DNA of 9,957 nucleotides from Limisphaerales bacterium (GTDB lineage Bacteria > Verrucomicrobiota > Verrucomicrobiia > Limisphaerales > UBA11358), in NCBI GenBank assembly GCA_003455565.1, contig DMQW01000024.1:1-9957 (forward strand), read 5' to 3'. This document shows, piece by piece, positions 1 through 7,278 of this stretch. The notes beneath the pieces were generated by a model that worked only from the letters and a program-made list of their open reading frames with translations, was not told the DNA's origin and made no database searches. Made by a program: the position numbers and the translations under genes. Numbering within the stretch: position 1 is the stretch's first letter; every line of letters begins with the position of its first letter.

Positions 1-393
1 AATTATCGCGGCACGCTGATTGACGGCACGGAGTTCGACAGCTCCTACAAACGCGGCCAGCCCGCGCAGTTTCCCGTCGGCGGCGTCATCCACGGCTGGA
101 CCGAGGCGCTGCTGAAAATGAACGTCGGCTCCAAATGGAAATTGTTCATCCCGTCCGAACTGGCCTACGGCGAAAACGGCCAGCGCGGCATCCCGCCGAA
201 TTCCGTTTTGATTTTTGAAGTGGAACTGCTCGCGGCGCAGGCCCAGCCGCAACCGCCGGCGGCCGTGAACGCCCAGCCGCTTACCAGCGACATCATCAAA
301 GTTCCGAGTGCCGAGGAAATGAAGAAGGGCGCGAAGATCGAAGTCATCAAGCCCGAAGACGCGCAAAAAATCCAGCAGCAGCAGGGCAAATAA
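1..393 (+). CDS. FKBP-type peptidyl-prolyl cis-trans isomerase, C-terminal part (5' truncated by window edge)
   Basis: The reading frame is open from base 1 to a TAA at 391-393, giving 131 residues; the true start lies upstream of the window. FKBP proteins isomerise Xaa-Pro bonds, and FkpA/Mip-like members act as periplasmic folding helpers. The visible part carries most of the FKBP fold: YRGTLIDGTEFDSS (residues 2-15), FPVGGVIHGW (24-33) and PSELAYGENG (51-60), ending in the strand VLIFEVELL. Residues matching the FKBP12 drug/proline pocket are present (Y2, D13, V29-I30, W33, Y56), so the domain should be active. After the fold comes a tail of about 50 residues, first Ala/Pro/Gln-rich, then charged, ending in a Gln run. 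The N-terminus is missing, so export cannot be seen; periplasmic location is inferred from the family type and the htrA gene 47 nt downstream, with which it is probably co-transcribed. Confidence 0.93.
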   Translation, partial: NYRGTLIDGTEFDSSYKRGQPAQFPVGGVIHGWTEALLKMNVGSKWKLFIPSELAYGENGQRGIPPNSVLIFEVELLAAQAQPQPPAAVNAQPLTSDIIKVPSAEEMKKGAKIEVIKPEDAQKIQQQQGK

Positions 394-440
394 CTTGGAT
401 TTTTGAACGTCCGTCCGCCGTTTGTGTCAATTCGTCAGCT

Positions 441-1958
441 ATGAAATTGATGTCTCGGTCATTTTTTGGATTGTTCACGGCGGTGCTCGGCGCGGTGGCG
501 GTGCTCGCCGTTTCGCATTTCACTTCGTGGGGGCGCGACAGCCAGCCGGCCTTTAACGTCTCGGCCACGCCCATCAACCGCGATGCGCGCCTCGGCACGA
601 GCTTCGCGCCCATCGTCAAAAAAGTTGCGCCCAGCGTGGTGAACATTTTCACCACGCGCTTCATCAAGGAACGGCCCATGCGCAACCCGCTGCTGAACGA
701 CCCGGTCTTCCGGCAGTTCTTCGGCGACCAGGCACCAAGCGATAACCGGGAACGCACGCGCAAGGAACAAAGCCTTGGCTCCGGCGTCATCGTTTCAGCG
801 GACGGCTATATTTTGACGGCCAACCACGTTGTGGATGGTGCGGACGAAATCAAGGTGTCCATCGGCGACAATAAAAAGGAATTCACCGCCCGCGTCATCG
901 GCAAAGATCAGGCGACGGATGTGGCGGTTCTGAAAATTGAGGCGAACAATCTGCCCGCCGTGACGCTGGCCGACAGCGATCAGTTGGAGATCGGCGACCT
1001 CGTCCTCGCCATCGGCAATCCCTTCGGCGTCGGCCAGAGCGTGACGATGGGCATTGTCAGCGGGCTTGGCCGCAGCGGACTGCCGGGCTTCAACCAATAC
1101 CAGGATTTTATCCAGACCGATGCCGCCATCAATCCTGGCAATTCCGGCGGCGCGCTCGTGGATGCTGAAGGCCGGCTTGTCGGTATCAACACCGCCATTG
1201 TTCCAAATGAAAACGGTGGCAATCAAGGCATCGGTTTCGCCGTGCCGATCAACATGGCGCGGAACGTCCTCGAACGCCTCGTCAGCGGCGGCAAGATCGA
1301 GCGCGGTTATCTCGGCATTGCCCCGCAGGACATTGACGCGGGACTCGCCAAGCAATTTAATCTGCCCGACCAGAACGGCGCGCTCGTCGGCGATGTGATT
1401 CCCGATGCGCCAGCCGCCAAGGCCGGGCTGAAATCCGGCGATGTTATTTTGTCCGTGAACGGCAAGCCCATTGCCGATGCGCACAGCCTGCAACTGACCG
1501 TTTCCCAATGCGCGCCCGGTTCGGCGGCGACGATCAAATTCATCCGCAACGGCGTGAACAAAACCCTCGTCATCACCCTCGATGCACTGCCCGGCGTGAG
1601 CAGCGGATCAAATGATCAGAACAATCCTGAAACCGGCAGTTCCAAAGCCCACGCGCTCGACGGCGTGACCGTGGCCGACCTCGATCCGCAGATCCGTTCG
1701 CTGCTGCGCGTTCCCGCCAGTGTGCAAGGCGCGATTGTCACCGACGTAGACAGCGAATCCAATTCTGCCGACGCCGGACTCCAGCGCAACGACCTCATCA
1801 TCGAGATCAACCGCCAGCCGGTGACCGGCTCGGACGATGCCGTGCGCCTGTGCAAGGCCGCGAAGGACGACCAGATTCTCGTCAAAGTCTGGCGGCGGCT
1901 CGGCGGCTTCGCCGGCACGCGCTACTTGAGCGTGGATAACACCAAACGTCCGAAATAA
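441..1958 (+). CDS. degQ: DegP/DegQ-type (HtrA) periplasmic serine endoprotease with two PDZ domains
   Basis: 505 residues. HtrA proteases degrade, and in some cases refold, misfolded proteins in the cell envelope, working as trimers or larger cages. A basic start (MKLMSRS) and a hydrophobic stretch at about residues 8-25 give a signal peptide or membrane anchor; no clear cleavage site is visible. The trypsin-like domain spans about 50-285 with the full triad: His129 in TANHVVDG, Asp160 in ATDVAVLKI and Ser235 in NPGNSGGAL. PDZ1 covers about 286-382 (GYLGI start) and PDZ2 about 405-500. They are separated by a Ser/Asn-rich linker (386-402). Length and order match the DegP/DegQ/DegD group; which member cannot be told from sequence alone, so the symbol is provisional. 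The ATG at 441 is chosen because it opens directly into the export signal; there is no evident Shine-Dalgarno. It follows the FKBP isomerase gene by 47 nt with no terminator between, suggesting an envelope-folding operon. Confidence 0.95.
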   Translation: MKLMSRSFFGLFTAVLGAVAVLAVSHFTSWGRDSQPAFNVSATPINRDARLGTSFAPIVKKVAPSVVNIFTTRFIKERPMRNPLLNDPVFRQFFGDQAPSDNRERTRKEQSLGSGVIVSADGYILTANHVVDGADEIKVSIGDNKKEFTARVIGKDQATDVAVLKIEANNLPAVTLADSDQLEIGDLVLAIGNPFGVGQSVTMGIVSGLGRSGLPGFNQYQDFIQTDAAINPGNSGGALVDAEGRLVGINTAIVPNENGGNQGIGFAVPINMARNVLERLVSGGKIERGYLGIAPQDIDAGLAKQFNLPDQNGALVGDVIPDAPAAKAGLKSGDVILSVNGKPIADAHSLQLTVSQCAPGSAATIKFIRNGVNKTLVITLDALPGVSSGSNDQNNPETGSSKAHALDGVTVADLDPQIRSLLRVPASVQGAIVTDVDSESNSADAGLQRNDLIIEINRQPVTGSDDAVRLCKAAKDDQILVKVWRRLGGFAGTRYLSVDNTKRPK

Positions 1959-1970
1959 ACCGAGATTTTG

Positions 1971-2040
1971 GTGGGGCGAGCGTCCTCGCGAGCCGGATTC
2001 ATTTTGATGTTGCCACGGCTCGCCGGGAGTCTCGCCCCAC
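1971..2040. repeat. Large imperfect palindrome between convergent genes (REP-like, possible bidirectional terminator)
   Basis: Left arm 1971-1995 and right arm 2016-2040 are inverted copies matching at 21 of 25 positions, around a 20-nt loop. The outer 10 bp (GTGGGGCGAG / CTCGCCCCAC) pair perfectly, as do the inner 8 bp (GCGAGCCG / CGGCTCGC). It fills most of the 102-nt gap between the stop of the HtrA gene (+) and the stop of the PAP2-GT39 gene (-), the place where a two-way terminator would sit. There is no T-tract on either side, so if it terminates it is not a classic intrinsic terminator. From memory, GTGGGGCGAGC-type palindromes are dispersed in verrucomicrobial genomes; this was not checked. 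Confidence 0.75.
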
Positions 2041-2060
2041 CGTTTCGGATTCACAGCCAT

Positions 2061-4265
2061 TTATTTCAAATTGTAGCAGCCGAAGATTTGCACGCGTTGG
2101 AAAACGCGGCCATCTCCCAATGTGATTCCGCGCACGCCGAGATTAGTGACAGTTTCAAATTCGGCGGCCATGCGGGCGGACGGCGGCAGCGGTTGCGGAA
2201 TCTCTCCATACTGAATGCGTTCGTGGCGCAGCCATTTCCAAATCCAACCATGCTCCAGCGGATACGGGTCCAGGCGCACAACAAAAAGGGCATTGTCACC
2301 GTGACGATGCGCGCGGTAATTATAATTGTCCCAGAAAAAAAACTGGTTCAGCGGCACGTCAGAATCAATGCAATAGACCAGCGGCGAGTGCAATTTCACG
2401 GCGGCGCTGGCGGGCAGCGAATAAAATGAATACAGCCCGGTCGTGCCGTAATGATCGGCGATGATGAAGGCGTTGGGATCAAACTTGGCGCGTTCGGCTT
2501 CGACGAGCAGCGCGGTTTCGCGCCAGCCGCGCACGCGATGCGACGGGTCTTTGTCACCGGGAATTTTATTGCCGACCAGACGGCCAATGAGGTCGCTGTC
2601 GAGCATGAATGCGGCGGCGATAATGCCGAGAAGAATTCCCGTTGCGAGCCACGGTTTCACGCGAAGTTTGCTTTCACTCCAGAACGCGATCATGAGGCAG
2701 AACAGCGGCGGCACGGCGGCAGCGATCCAGTTGGGCAGCACGCGCGAGTGGAATGAAAACAGCCAATAGCCGAGAAAAACCGGCGCGCTCATGCAAAAGA
2801 GAAAAAGCCAGAGCGGTTTTTCTTTGCGCCGCTTCCACGCGGCGAACAGCGCCCACATGGCGGCAATAAAGAAAATCGGGTTCAACAATCCGAATTCTGC
2901 GCCGGTAAACTCGAAGAAATAATTAAGCGTCGGTTTCCATGTGCTGTGCATTCCGGCATCGCCCGCGACGTGGTTGACCGTAATCCAGCCATGCTGCGAA
3001 TTCCAGATCAGGACCGGCAGCGTGCAGAGTGCGAACACGCCGAGCGCGACCCACGGGCCGGATTTGCGCAGATGAATCCGTGCCGCCGGTTGCAGCGCGA
3101 AGAAAATTGCCCAGCAGACGAGTTGCAGCATCGCCGTGTATTTGCAGAGGAAGCCGAGGCCGAGCGCGAGGCCGACGACAAGCCAGTCGCGCGTTTTACC
3201 GCCGGGTTGCGCCGCGCGCCAGCCCGCGACGACGGCCCACATCCAGCACAGCACGAGCGGCGGATCAATCGTCATCAGGATCGAGCCGGCCACGAGCAGC
3301 GGCGTGGCGAAGGTGATGAGCAGCAGGCAAAACGCCGCGCGTCCGCCAATTTCGCGCGCCATGAAACACAGCACGAGCCAGCTTAAAATCGCGGCGAAGA
3401 GCGGCGAGAAAAAGCGCACGCCGAAATTTGTGTCGCCGAACAGCGACGTGCCCGCCCATTGAATGAACGCGATGCCCGGCGGCTTGCTGTAATACGACAG
3501 CGCGAGATGCTTCGACCAGAGCCATTGATATGCCTCGTCTTCGCTCAAGTTGATGAGGCCGCTGGCGAGAAAAATCCAGCGGCCGATGAGCGCGAGAAAA
3601 ATAACCGCATAGCCCAGCCGCAACCATTCGGTGTTGGATGTTGGATGTTGGATGTTGGATGTTGTTTTCTCTGGATTCAGTAGCGAAGGCAGTTGTTCGT
3701 GCCATGTTGGAAAAAATTTCTTGCCGATAAAATTCCAGAGCGCCTGCGTTGAAATCACCAGGGCGATGGCGTAGCCGGCACCGAGAATGGCGCCGATGCA
3801 AACGTCGCTGGGATAATGCACGCCACAATAGACGCGGGAAAACGCGACGCTGGCCGCGAGCGGAAACATGAACCACGCGCTGCGCCGGTAAAAAAGAAAC
3901 GCGACCATCGCCAGCGCAAACCAGTTCGCCGCGTGCGCGGACGGCAGGCTGCCGCTCGTCGTGCAGCCGAGCAGTGCGTTCACATCCGGCAGGACGAGGC
4001 AAGGACGCGGACGCGCCACCAGATTTCTAATGGTGCCGATGACGAGCGGGTCGCCGAGCGCGACGACGAGAACCATGAGCAAGGCGCAGATTTTCAACCG
4101 CGTGTTCGCAAAAAATAAAATCCACGGAACGGCGATGACGACGGCGATGAGCCAGGGCACGCCGCGACCGCTCAAGACGGGCATGAGCCAGTCGAAGAAC
4201 GGATTGCTGATCGCGCCATTGATGAAATGGAAGAGCGCGAGGTCAAGCGATTGGAGCCAGTGCAT
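2061..4265 (-). CDS. Fusion membrane protein: PAP2 phosphatase domain + GT39/ArnT-like glycosyltransferase
   Basis: 734 residues, strongly hydrophobic. Residues 1-185 form a PAP2 (type 2 phosphatidic acid phosphatase) membrane domain with all three motifs. C1 is R80-x6-RP88, with Arg in place of the usual first Lys. C2 is PSAH (108-111). C3 is SR(143-144)-x5-H150-x3-D154. Such enzymes remove phosphate from lipid phosphates or undecaprenyl pyrophosphate on the outer membrane face. Residues 214-560 look like a GT39/ArnT-type transferase, which takes sugar from a polyprenyl-phosphate carrier. The first large loop has the acidic SEDEAY motif (241-246, likely catalytic D243/E244) and YYSKPPG (258-264), later IDPPLVL; many transmembrane segments follow. 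Residues 560-734 are a soluble, probably periplasmic, C-terminal domain. The joint (about 200-213) is encoded by a heptamer repeat array. The gene starts 62 nt after the small exported-protein gene and is the last of the minus-strand block. Substrates cannot be read from the sequence. Confidence 0.88.
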   Translation of the reverse strand: MHWLQSLDLALFHFINGAISNPFFDWLMPVLSGRGVPWLIAVVIAVPWILFFANTRLKICALLMVLVVALGDPLVIGTIRNLVARPRPCLVLPDVNALLGCTTSGSLPSAHAANWFALAMVAFLFYRRSAWFMFPLAASVAFSRVYCGVHYPSDVCIGAILGAGYAIALVISTQALWNFIGKKFFPTWHEQLPSLLNPEKTTSNIQHPTSNTEWLRLGYAVIFLALIGRWIFLASGLINLSEDEAYQWLWSKHLALSYYSKPPGIAFIQWAGTSLFGDTNFGVRFFSPLFAAILSWLVLCFMAREIGGRAAFCLLLITFATPLLVAGSILMTIDPPLVLCWMWAVVAGWRAAQPGGKTRDWLVVGLALGLGFLCKYTAMLQLVCWAIFFALQPAARIHLRKSGPWVALGVFALCTLPVLIWNSQHGWITVNHVAGDAGMHSTWKPTLNYFFEFTGAEFGLLNPIFFIAAMWALFAAWKRRKEKPLWLFLFCMSAPVFLGYWLFSFHSRVLPNWIAAAVPPLFCLMIAFWSESKLRVKPWLATGILLGIIAAAFMLDSDLIGRLVGNKIPGDKDPSHRVRGWRETALLVEAERAKFDPNAFIIADHYGTTGLYSFYSLPASAAVKLHSPLVYCIDSDVPLNQFFFWDNYNYRAHRHGDNALFVVRLDPYPLEHGWIWKWLRHERIQYGEIPQPLPPSARMAAEFETVTNLGVRGITLGDGRVFQRVQIFGCYNLK
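3634..3661. repeat. Tandem heptanucleotide repeat, four TTGGATG units, inside a coding region
   Basis: Four exact head-to-tail copies of TTGGATG (plus-strand reading) run 3634-3661, followed by a partial unit TTG. On the coding minus strand the unit is CATCCAA, and the array is translated as the hydrophilic stretch SNIQHPTSN in the linker between the PAP2 and glycosyltransferase domains of the fusion gene. The unit length is not a multiple of three, so loss or gain of one unit would shift the frame. I recall this repeat, with its translations such as NIQHPTSN, as widespread in Verrucomicrobiota, but this is unverified. Confidence 0.9.
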
Positions 4266-4327
4266 CGTCGTGAGTTTAGCGGGAAATTAAAATTTGGAAA
4301 ACTGTTTTGGAAAACCGGCGGTGCTTT

Positions 4328-4903
4328 CTACTTGGTCTCGCCGGCGATCTGCTTGAGGTCGGCAATCACGCCGGCCACGTCTTCGGTGGCGGCGCCGCTG
4401 CCTTCCAGAATCTTTTTCACATCATCAAACATCATCTGCTGCTGCGCGGCGGAAAGGTGCGAGCTGTTAAAAATGGCGTGGATGTCGCGCGCGAATTTGG
4501 TCTGCTGCGCGGGCAAGATTTTTTTGCCCAGAACTGCGGACGTAAGGTGGCCGGCGAGTTTTTGAACGGAAGCGGATGCCGGCTTGGAGCCTTGCGCGGC
4601 GGCAGATAAATTATTTAACAGCGATACTTTTTGGGTGGAATCCGCCTTGGCACCGGTGGCATTGTTGAGGGCGGCAAAATCGGCGCGGAGGCTGGCGATG
4701 TTTTGCAGGGTGGCTGCGAGGACGGGGTCAACGGGCGCGGCTTGCGGTGGCGCGGGCTGGTTTGGCTGCGCGGGGGCAATGCCTTGCTGCGCGTTGCTCT
4801 GGTTGACATCCCGTTTGGCCTGTCCCTTGGCAATCACATACGGATCGCCCAGCGCGACGCCCGCCGCTAGGAGCGCGCTCAGAATCAGGAACAACGGTTT
4901 CAT
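4328..4903 (-). CDS. Small exported protein of unknown function, next to Prc protease
   Basis: 191 residues; I do not recognise the family. The N-terminus is a textbook signal peptide: MKP, a hydrophobic core LFLILSALLAAGVA, and a likely cleavage after ALG at residue 19. The mature part begins with a polar segment and a Pro/Gln/Ala-rich linker (about 35-60). Ala/Leu/Gln-rich sequence follows that looks mainly helical (about 60-190), with no cysteines and no membrane segment. No catalytic motif is evident. The ATG at 4903 lies 4 nt beyond the stop of the Prc-type protease gene, so translational coupling is likely and a shared role is plausible, for example as substrate, inhibitor or adaptor. 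E. coli Prc has an adaptor, NlpI, but no TPR-like repeats of that kind are seen here. Function is unassigned; the gene call itself is well supported by signal peptide, spacing and codon pattern. Confidence 0.82.
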   Translation of the reverse strand: MKPLFLILSALLAAGVALGDPYVIAKGQAKRDVNQSNAQQGIAPAQPNQPAPPQAAPVDPVLAATLQNIASLRADFAALNNATGAKADSTQKVSLLNNLSAAAQGSKPASASVQKLAGHLTSAVLGKKILPAQQTKFARDIHAIFNSSHLSAAQQQMMFDDVKKILEGSGAATEDVAGVIADLKQIAGETK

Positions 4904-4907
4904 AAGA

Positions 4908-7193
4908 TCAGTGGTTCGCCATCAACACCGAGTTTTTCGACAGCAGCGAAATGTAATCTTCAAGGATGCGCTCGGCCTCATCGAGCATCGGGTCAACTGC
5001 GGGCGGCGATTTTTTTGCGGCGGCGGCAGCGGCAGGTTTAAGGGTTGCCGAATTCGTGCCGGGGTTGTCTGAAACTACGGGCAGGACTGGTGATTCGACG
5101 TGTTCCGTCAAGCCCGGCTGGTCGGCGTTCTCCAGCGTGATGTCGTAGACTTTGATCGGCGACGGCTGGCGGGCGAGGCGTTCATTGTCGCGTTCGCGGT
5201 TTTGCGTGGCGACGCGTTCGCGTTCCTTGATGGCTTCGCGCTCGTTGAGCGGCGCGGTTTTTTCCAGTTGGAATTTCTGGAACTGGGCGATGTCCTGTTT
5301 GATGTAGAGATAATCCTGGTTCGTGGCGAGCCGCGCGTCCGACCGGGCGTGGAGCTGTCCGAGATACGGCTGGACGAGGTTCAGGTTTTCATATTTCACC
5401 GGGCGGATGGTGTCCCACGGCAGGGCATTATCGAGCGCACTTTCGCCGATGAGCGTGGAATAGTTCAGCACGTCGGGCAAAACGATGTCGGGGGTGACGC
5501 CCTTGAACTGCGTGGACGCGCCGCTGACGCGGTAAAATTTACGGATGGTGATCTTGATGGCGCCAGGGTCGTTGGTCGCGCTGATCGGCACGGACCAGTC
5601 GAACGGCAGCGCCCGGAGCGGGTTCAGATTTTGCACCGTGCCTTTGCCATGCGTGGAAGTGTCGCCGACGATGAGCGCGCGGCCATAATCCTGCAGGGCG
5701 GCGGCGGCAATCTCCGAGGCGGACGCGCTAAAACGGTTGACCATGACGATGAGCGGACCGTCGTAAAGTTGCGACGGGTCGCGATCGGAATCCACCATGA
5801 CCTGGCCGTCGGGGTTGCGGGCGAGGACGACCGGGCCGTCCTTGATGAACAGGCCGGTGAACTTCACCGCCTCTTCCAGCGAGCCGCCGGGGTTCGTGCG
5901 CAAATCAATGATGATGCCGGAAACATTTTCTTTTTTCAGTTTCTTGACGAGCTTGGTGACATCCACGGAAGTGTATTTGGGCGTCGCGCGGCCGGCGGTG
6001 CCCAGATCCACCGGCGCATAAAACGAGGGCAGGTCAATGATGCCGAGGCGTTTTCCATCCGGCATTTCGACGAGCTTGGCCTTGGCCTCCGAATCTTCGA
6101 GTTTGATTTCGTCGCGGACAAGCGTGACGACCCGGCGGATCGCACGATTTTCGACCGGGCTGATGGTCAGGCTGACCTCGGTATTTTTCGGGCCGCGGAT
6201 GAGTTGGACAACTTTTTCCAGTTCCATGTCCACGACATCCACCGACGGTTTGCCGGCCTGCGCGACGACGACAATGCGGTCTTCCGCCTTGATCAATTTG
6301 GATTTAACCGCCGGGCCGCCGGGCACGAGTTCCTTGATGGTGCAATAGCCATCGTCCTCCTGCAGCCTGGCTCCGATGCCAAAAAGCGAGAGGTTCATTT
6401 GCATGGAGAAATCCTGTGCGCGCGGGGCGTTCAAATAATCCGAGTGCGGATCGTAGGCATGGGCGAGCGCATTCAGATAGGCCTGAAGAACGCTGTCGCT
6501 GTCCAGGTTGGTCGTCATGTGCAAACTCCAGCGGTAATGTTTCGCGAGCGTGGCGGTGATGTTGGTGGCCGCGTCAGCGGGCAGCTTGATGGTGAAAGCG
6601 CCGTTGGTCTCGGAGATTTCGCGCGACAATTTTTCCTGCAAATACTCGTAGTCCAGCCGCTGCCGCCAGAGCTGTTTCGCCTCGTCCAGATTTTTAGGAA
6701 ACGGTGAGTGCCGCCGGTCTATAAGAATTTTTTCGTCTGAGTTGAACTTGAATTTGTCCTGCTTCAACAGTTCGTTCACATACGCCGAGTGCTGCTGGAA
6801 GCGTTCCAGATAACGTTCATAAACCGCAAAGGCCGGCGTCAGGTCGGCGGTGCTGTGGCCGTTCATGGTCAGACCGTCGAGGTTGGTGCGATACACCGCA
6901 AACTCCGCGAGGTCGGACTGGAGAAAATGTTCGTGGCGCGGGTCGAGCGAATCAATGTAGCCGTTAAAAAATTTCCCGGCCAGCTCGGTATCCAGCGGCC
7001 GCTGCGAATAATGATAGATTTCCAGCAGCTTGGCGGTGATGTAGGCGATCTTGGGATCGTTCGGGCCGGGTTTCAATCCCGCCACCGGGTTGGGAACGGG
7101 CGCAGGCGTTTTGGCCGTTTGGCAGCCCGCCCAGAGGGCCAGACCGACGACGACCGCAGCCAACGCGAGCAACGGGGTTTTTAAGTGACGCAT
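4908..7193 (-). CDS. prc: Prc/Tsp-type carboxy-terminal processing protease (S41 family), exported, probable lipoprotein
   Basis: 761 residues from the ATG at 7193; a GTG at 7205 would add four residues. The ATG is preferred because it opens with MRHLK directly before the hydrophobic signal core. That core ends in LWAGC, where Cys24 could be lipidated, though Trp at -3 is unusual for a lipobox. The order fits Tsp/Prc: helical N-terminal region (about 45-255), PDZ (about 267-346, with FGIGARL before it), then the S41 core with DLRTNPGG (430-437) and NRFSASASE. The Ser-Lys dyad is Ser491 and Lys517 (in HGKGTVQ), with D502 in QDYGRA. The Ser-Lys distance is 26 residues, one more than in E. coli Prc. 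A family-like C-terminal region (about 575-700) is followed by a Pro/Ala-rich linker and a short acidic helix. Such enzymes trim or degrade envelope proteins from their C-termini. It lies 85 nt after accD and 4 nt before a small exported-protein gene. Confidence 0.94.
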   Translation of the reverse strand: MRHLKTPLLALAAVVVGLALWAGCQTAKTPAPVPNPVAGLKPGPNDPKIAYITAKLLEIYHYSQRPLDTELAGKFFNGYIDSLDPRHEHFLQSDLAEFAVYRTNLDGLTMNGHSTADLTPAFAVYERYLERFQQHSAYVNELLKQDKFKFNSDEKILIDRRHSPFPKNLDEAKQLWRQRLDYEYLQEKLSREISETNGAFTIKLPADAATNITATLAKHYRWSLHMTTNLDSDSVLQAYLNALAHAYDPHSDYLNAPRAQDFSMQMNLSLFGIGARLQEDDGYCTIKELVPGGPAVKSKLIKAEDRIVVVAQAGKPSVDVVDMELEKVVQLIRGPKNTEVSLTISPVENRAIRRVVTLVRDEIKLEDSEAKAKLVEMPDGKRLGIIDLPSFYAPVDLGTAGRATPKYTSVDVTKLVKKLKKENVSGIIIDLRTNPGGSLEEAVKFTGLFIKDGPVVLARNPDGQVMVDSDRDPSQLYDGPLIVMVNRFSASASEIAAAALQDYGRALIVGDTSTHGKGTVQNLNPLRALPFDWSVPISATNDPGAIKITIRKFYRVSGASTQFKGVTPDIVLPDVLNYSTLIGESALDNALPWDTIRPVKYENLNLVQPYLGQLHARSDARLATNQDYLYIKQDIAQFQKFQLEKTAPLNEREAIKERERVATQNRERDNERLARQPSPIKVYDITLENADQPGLTEHVESPVLPVVSDNPGTNSATLKPAAAAAAKKSPPAVDPMLDEAERILEDYISLLSKNSVLMANH

Positions 7194-7278
7194 GTTTATT
7201 TGCACAATTTGACCGAGATTAACCCAAACTGTTCACCAAGGAAAACAAATTGCGGGCGTGGCCGGGGCGTGGAAAATT

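Noticed and set aside
795..1508. 237-codon open frame on the - strand, antisense to the HtrA gene
   Set aside because: It overlaps the protease catalytic domain, whose triad is intact on the + strand, and encodes no recognisable motif.
1968..2429. 153-codon + strand frame starting in the palindrome and running into the fusion gene
   Set aside because: Its first residues are translation of the palindrome, and the rest is antisense to the conserved C-terminal domain of the PAP2-GT39 gene.
3634..3661. CRISPR-like array
   Set aside because: Units are only 7 nt, directly abutting with no spacers, so it is a simple tandem repeat.
3265..4002. 245-codon open frame on the - strand within the PAP2-GT39 gene
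   Set aside because: It is another frame of the same strand, full of Arg/His/Ala, and has no domain; the PAP2 and GT39 motifs are all in the main frame.
5100..6707. 535-codon open frame on the + strand, antisense to the prc gene
   Set aside because: It lies wholly inside the well-supported S41 protease gene on the other strand. Its translation is rich in Arg, Asp, Gly and Val with no recognisable domain, as expected of an antisense shadow in GC-rich coding DNA.
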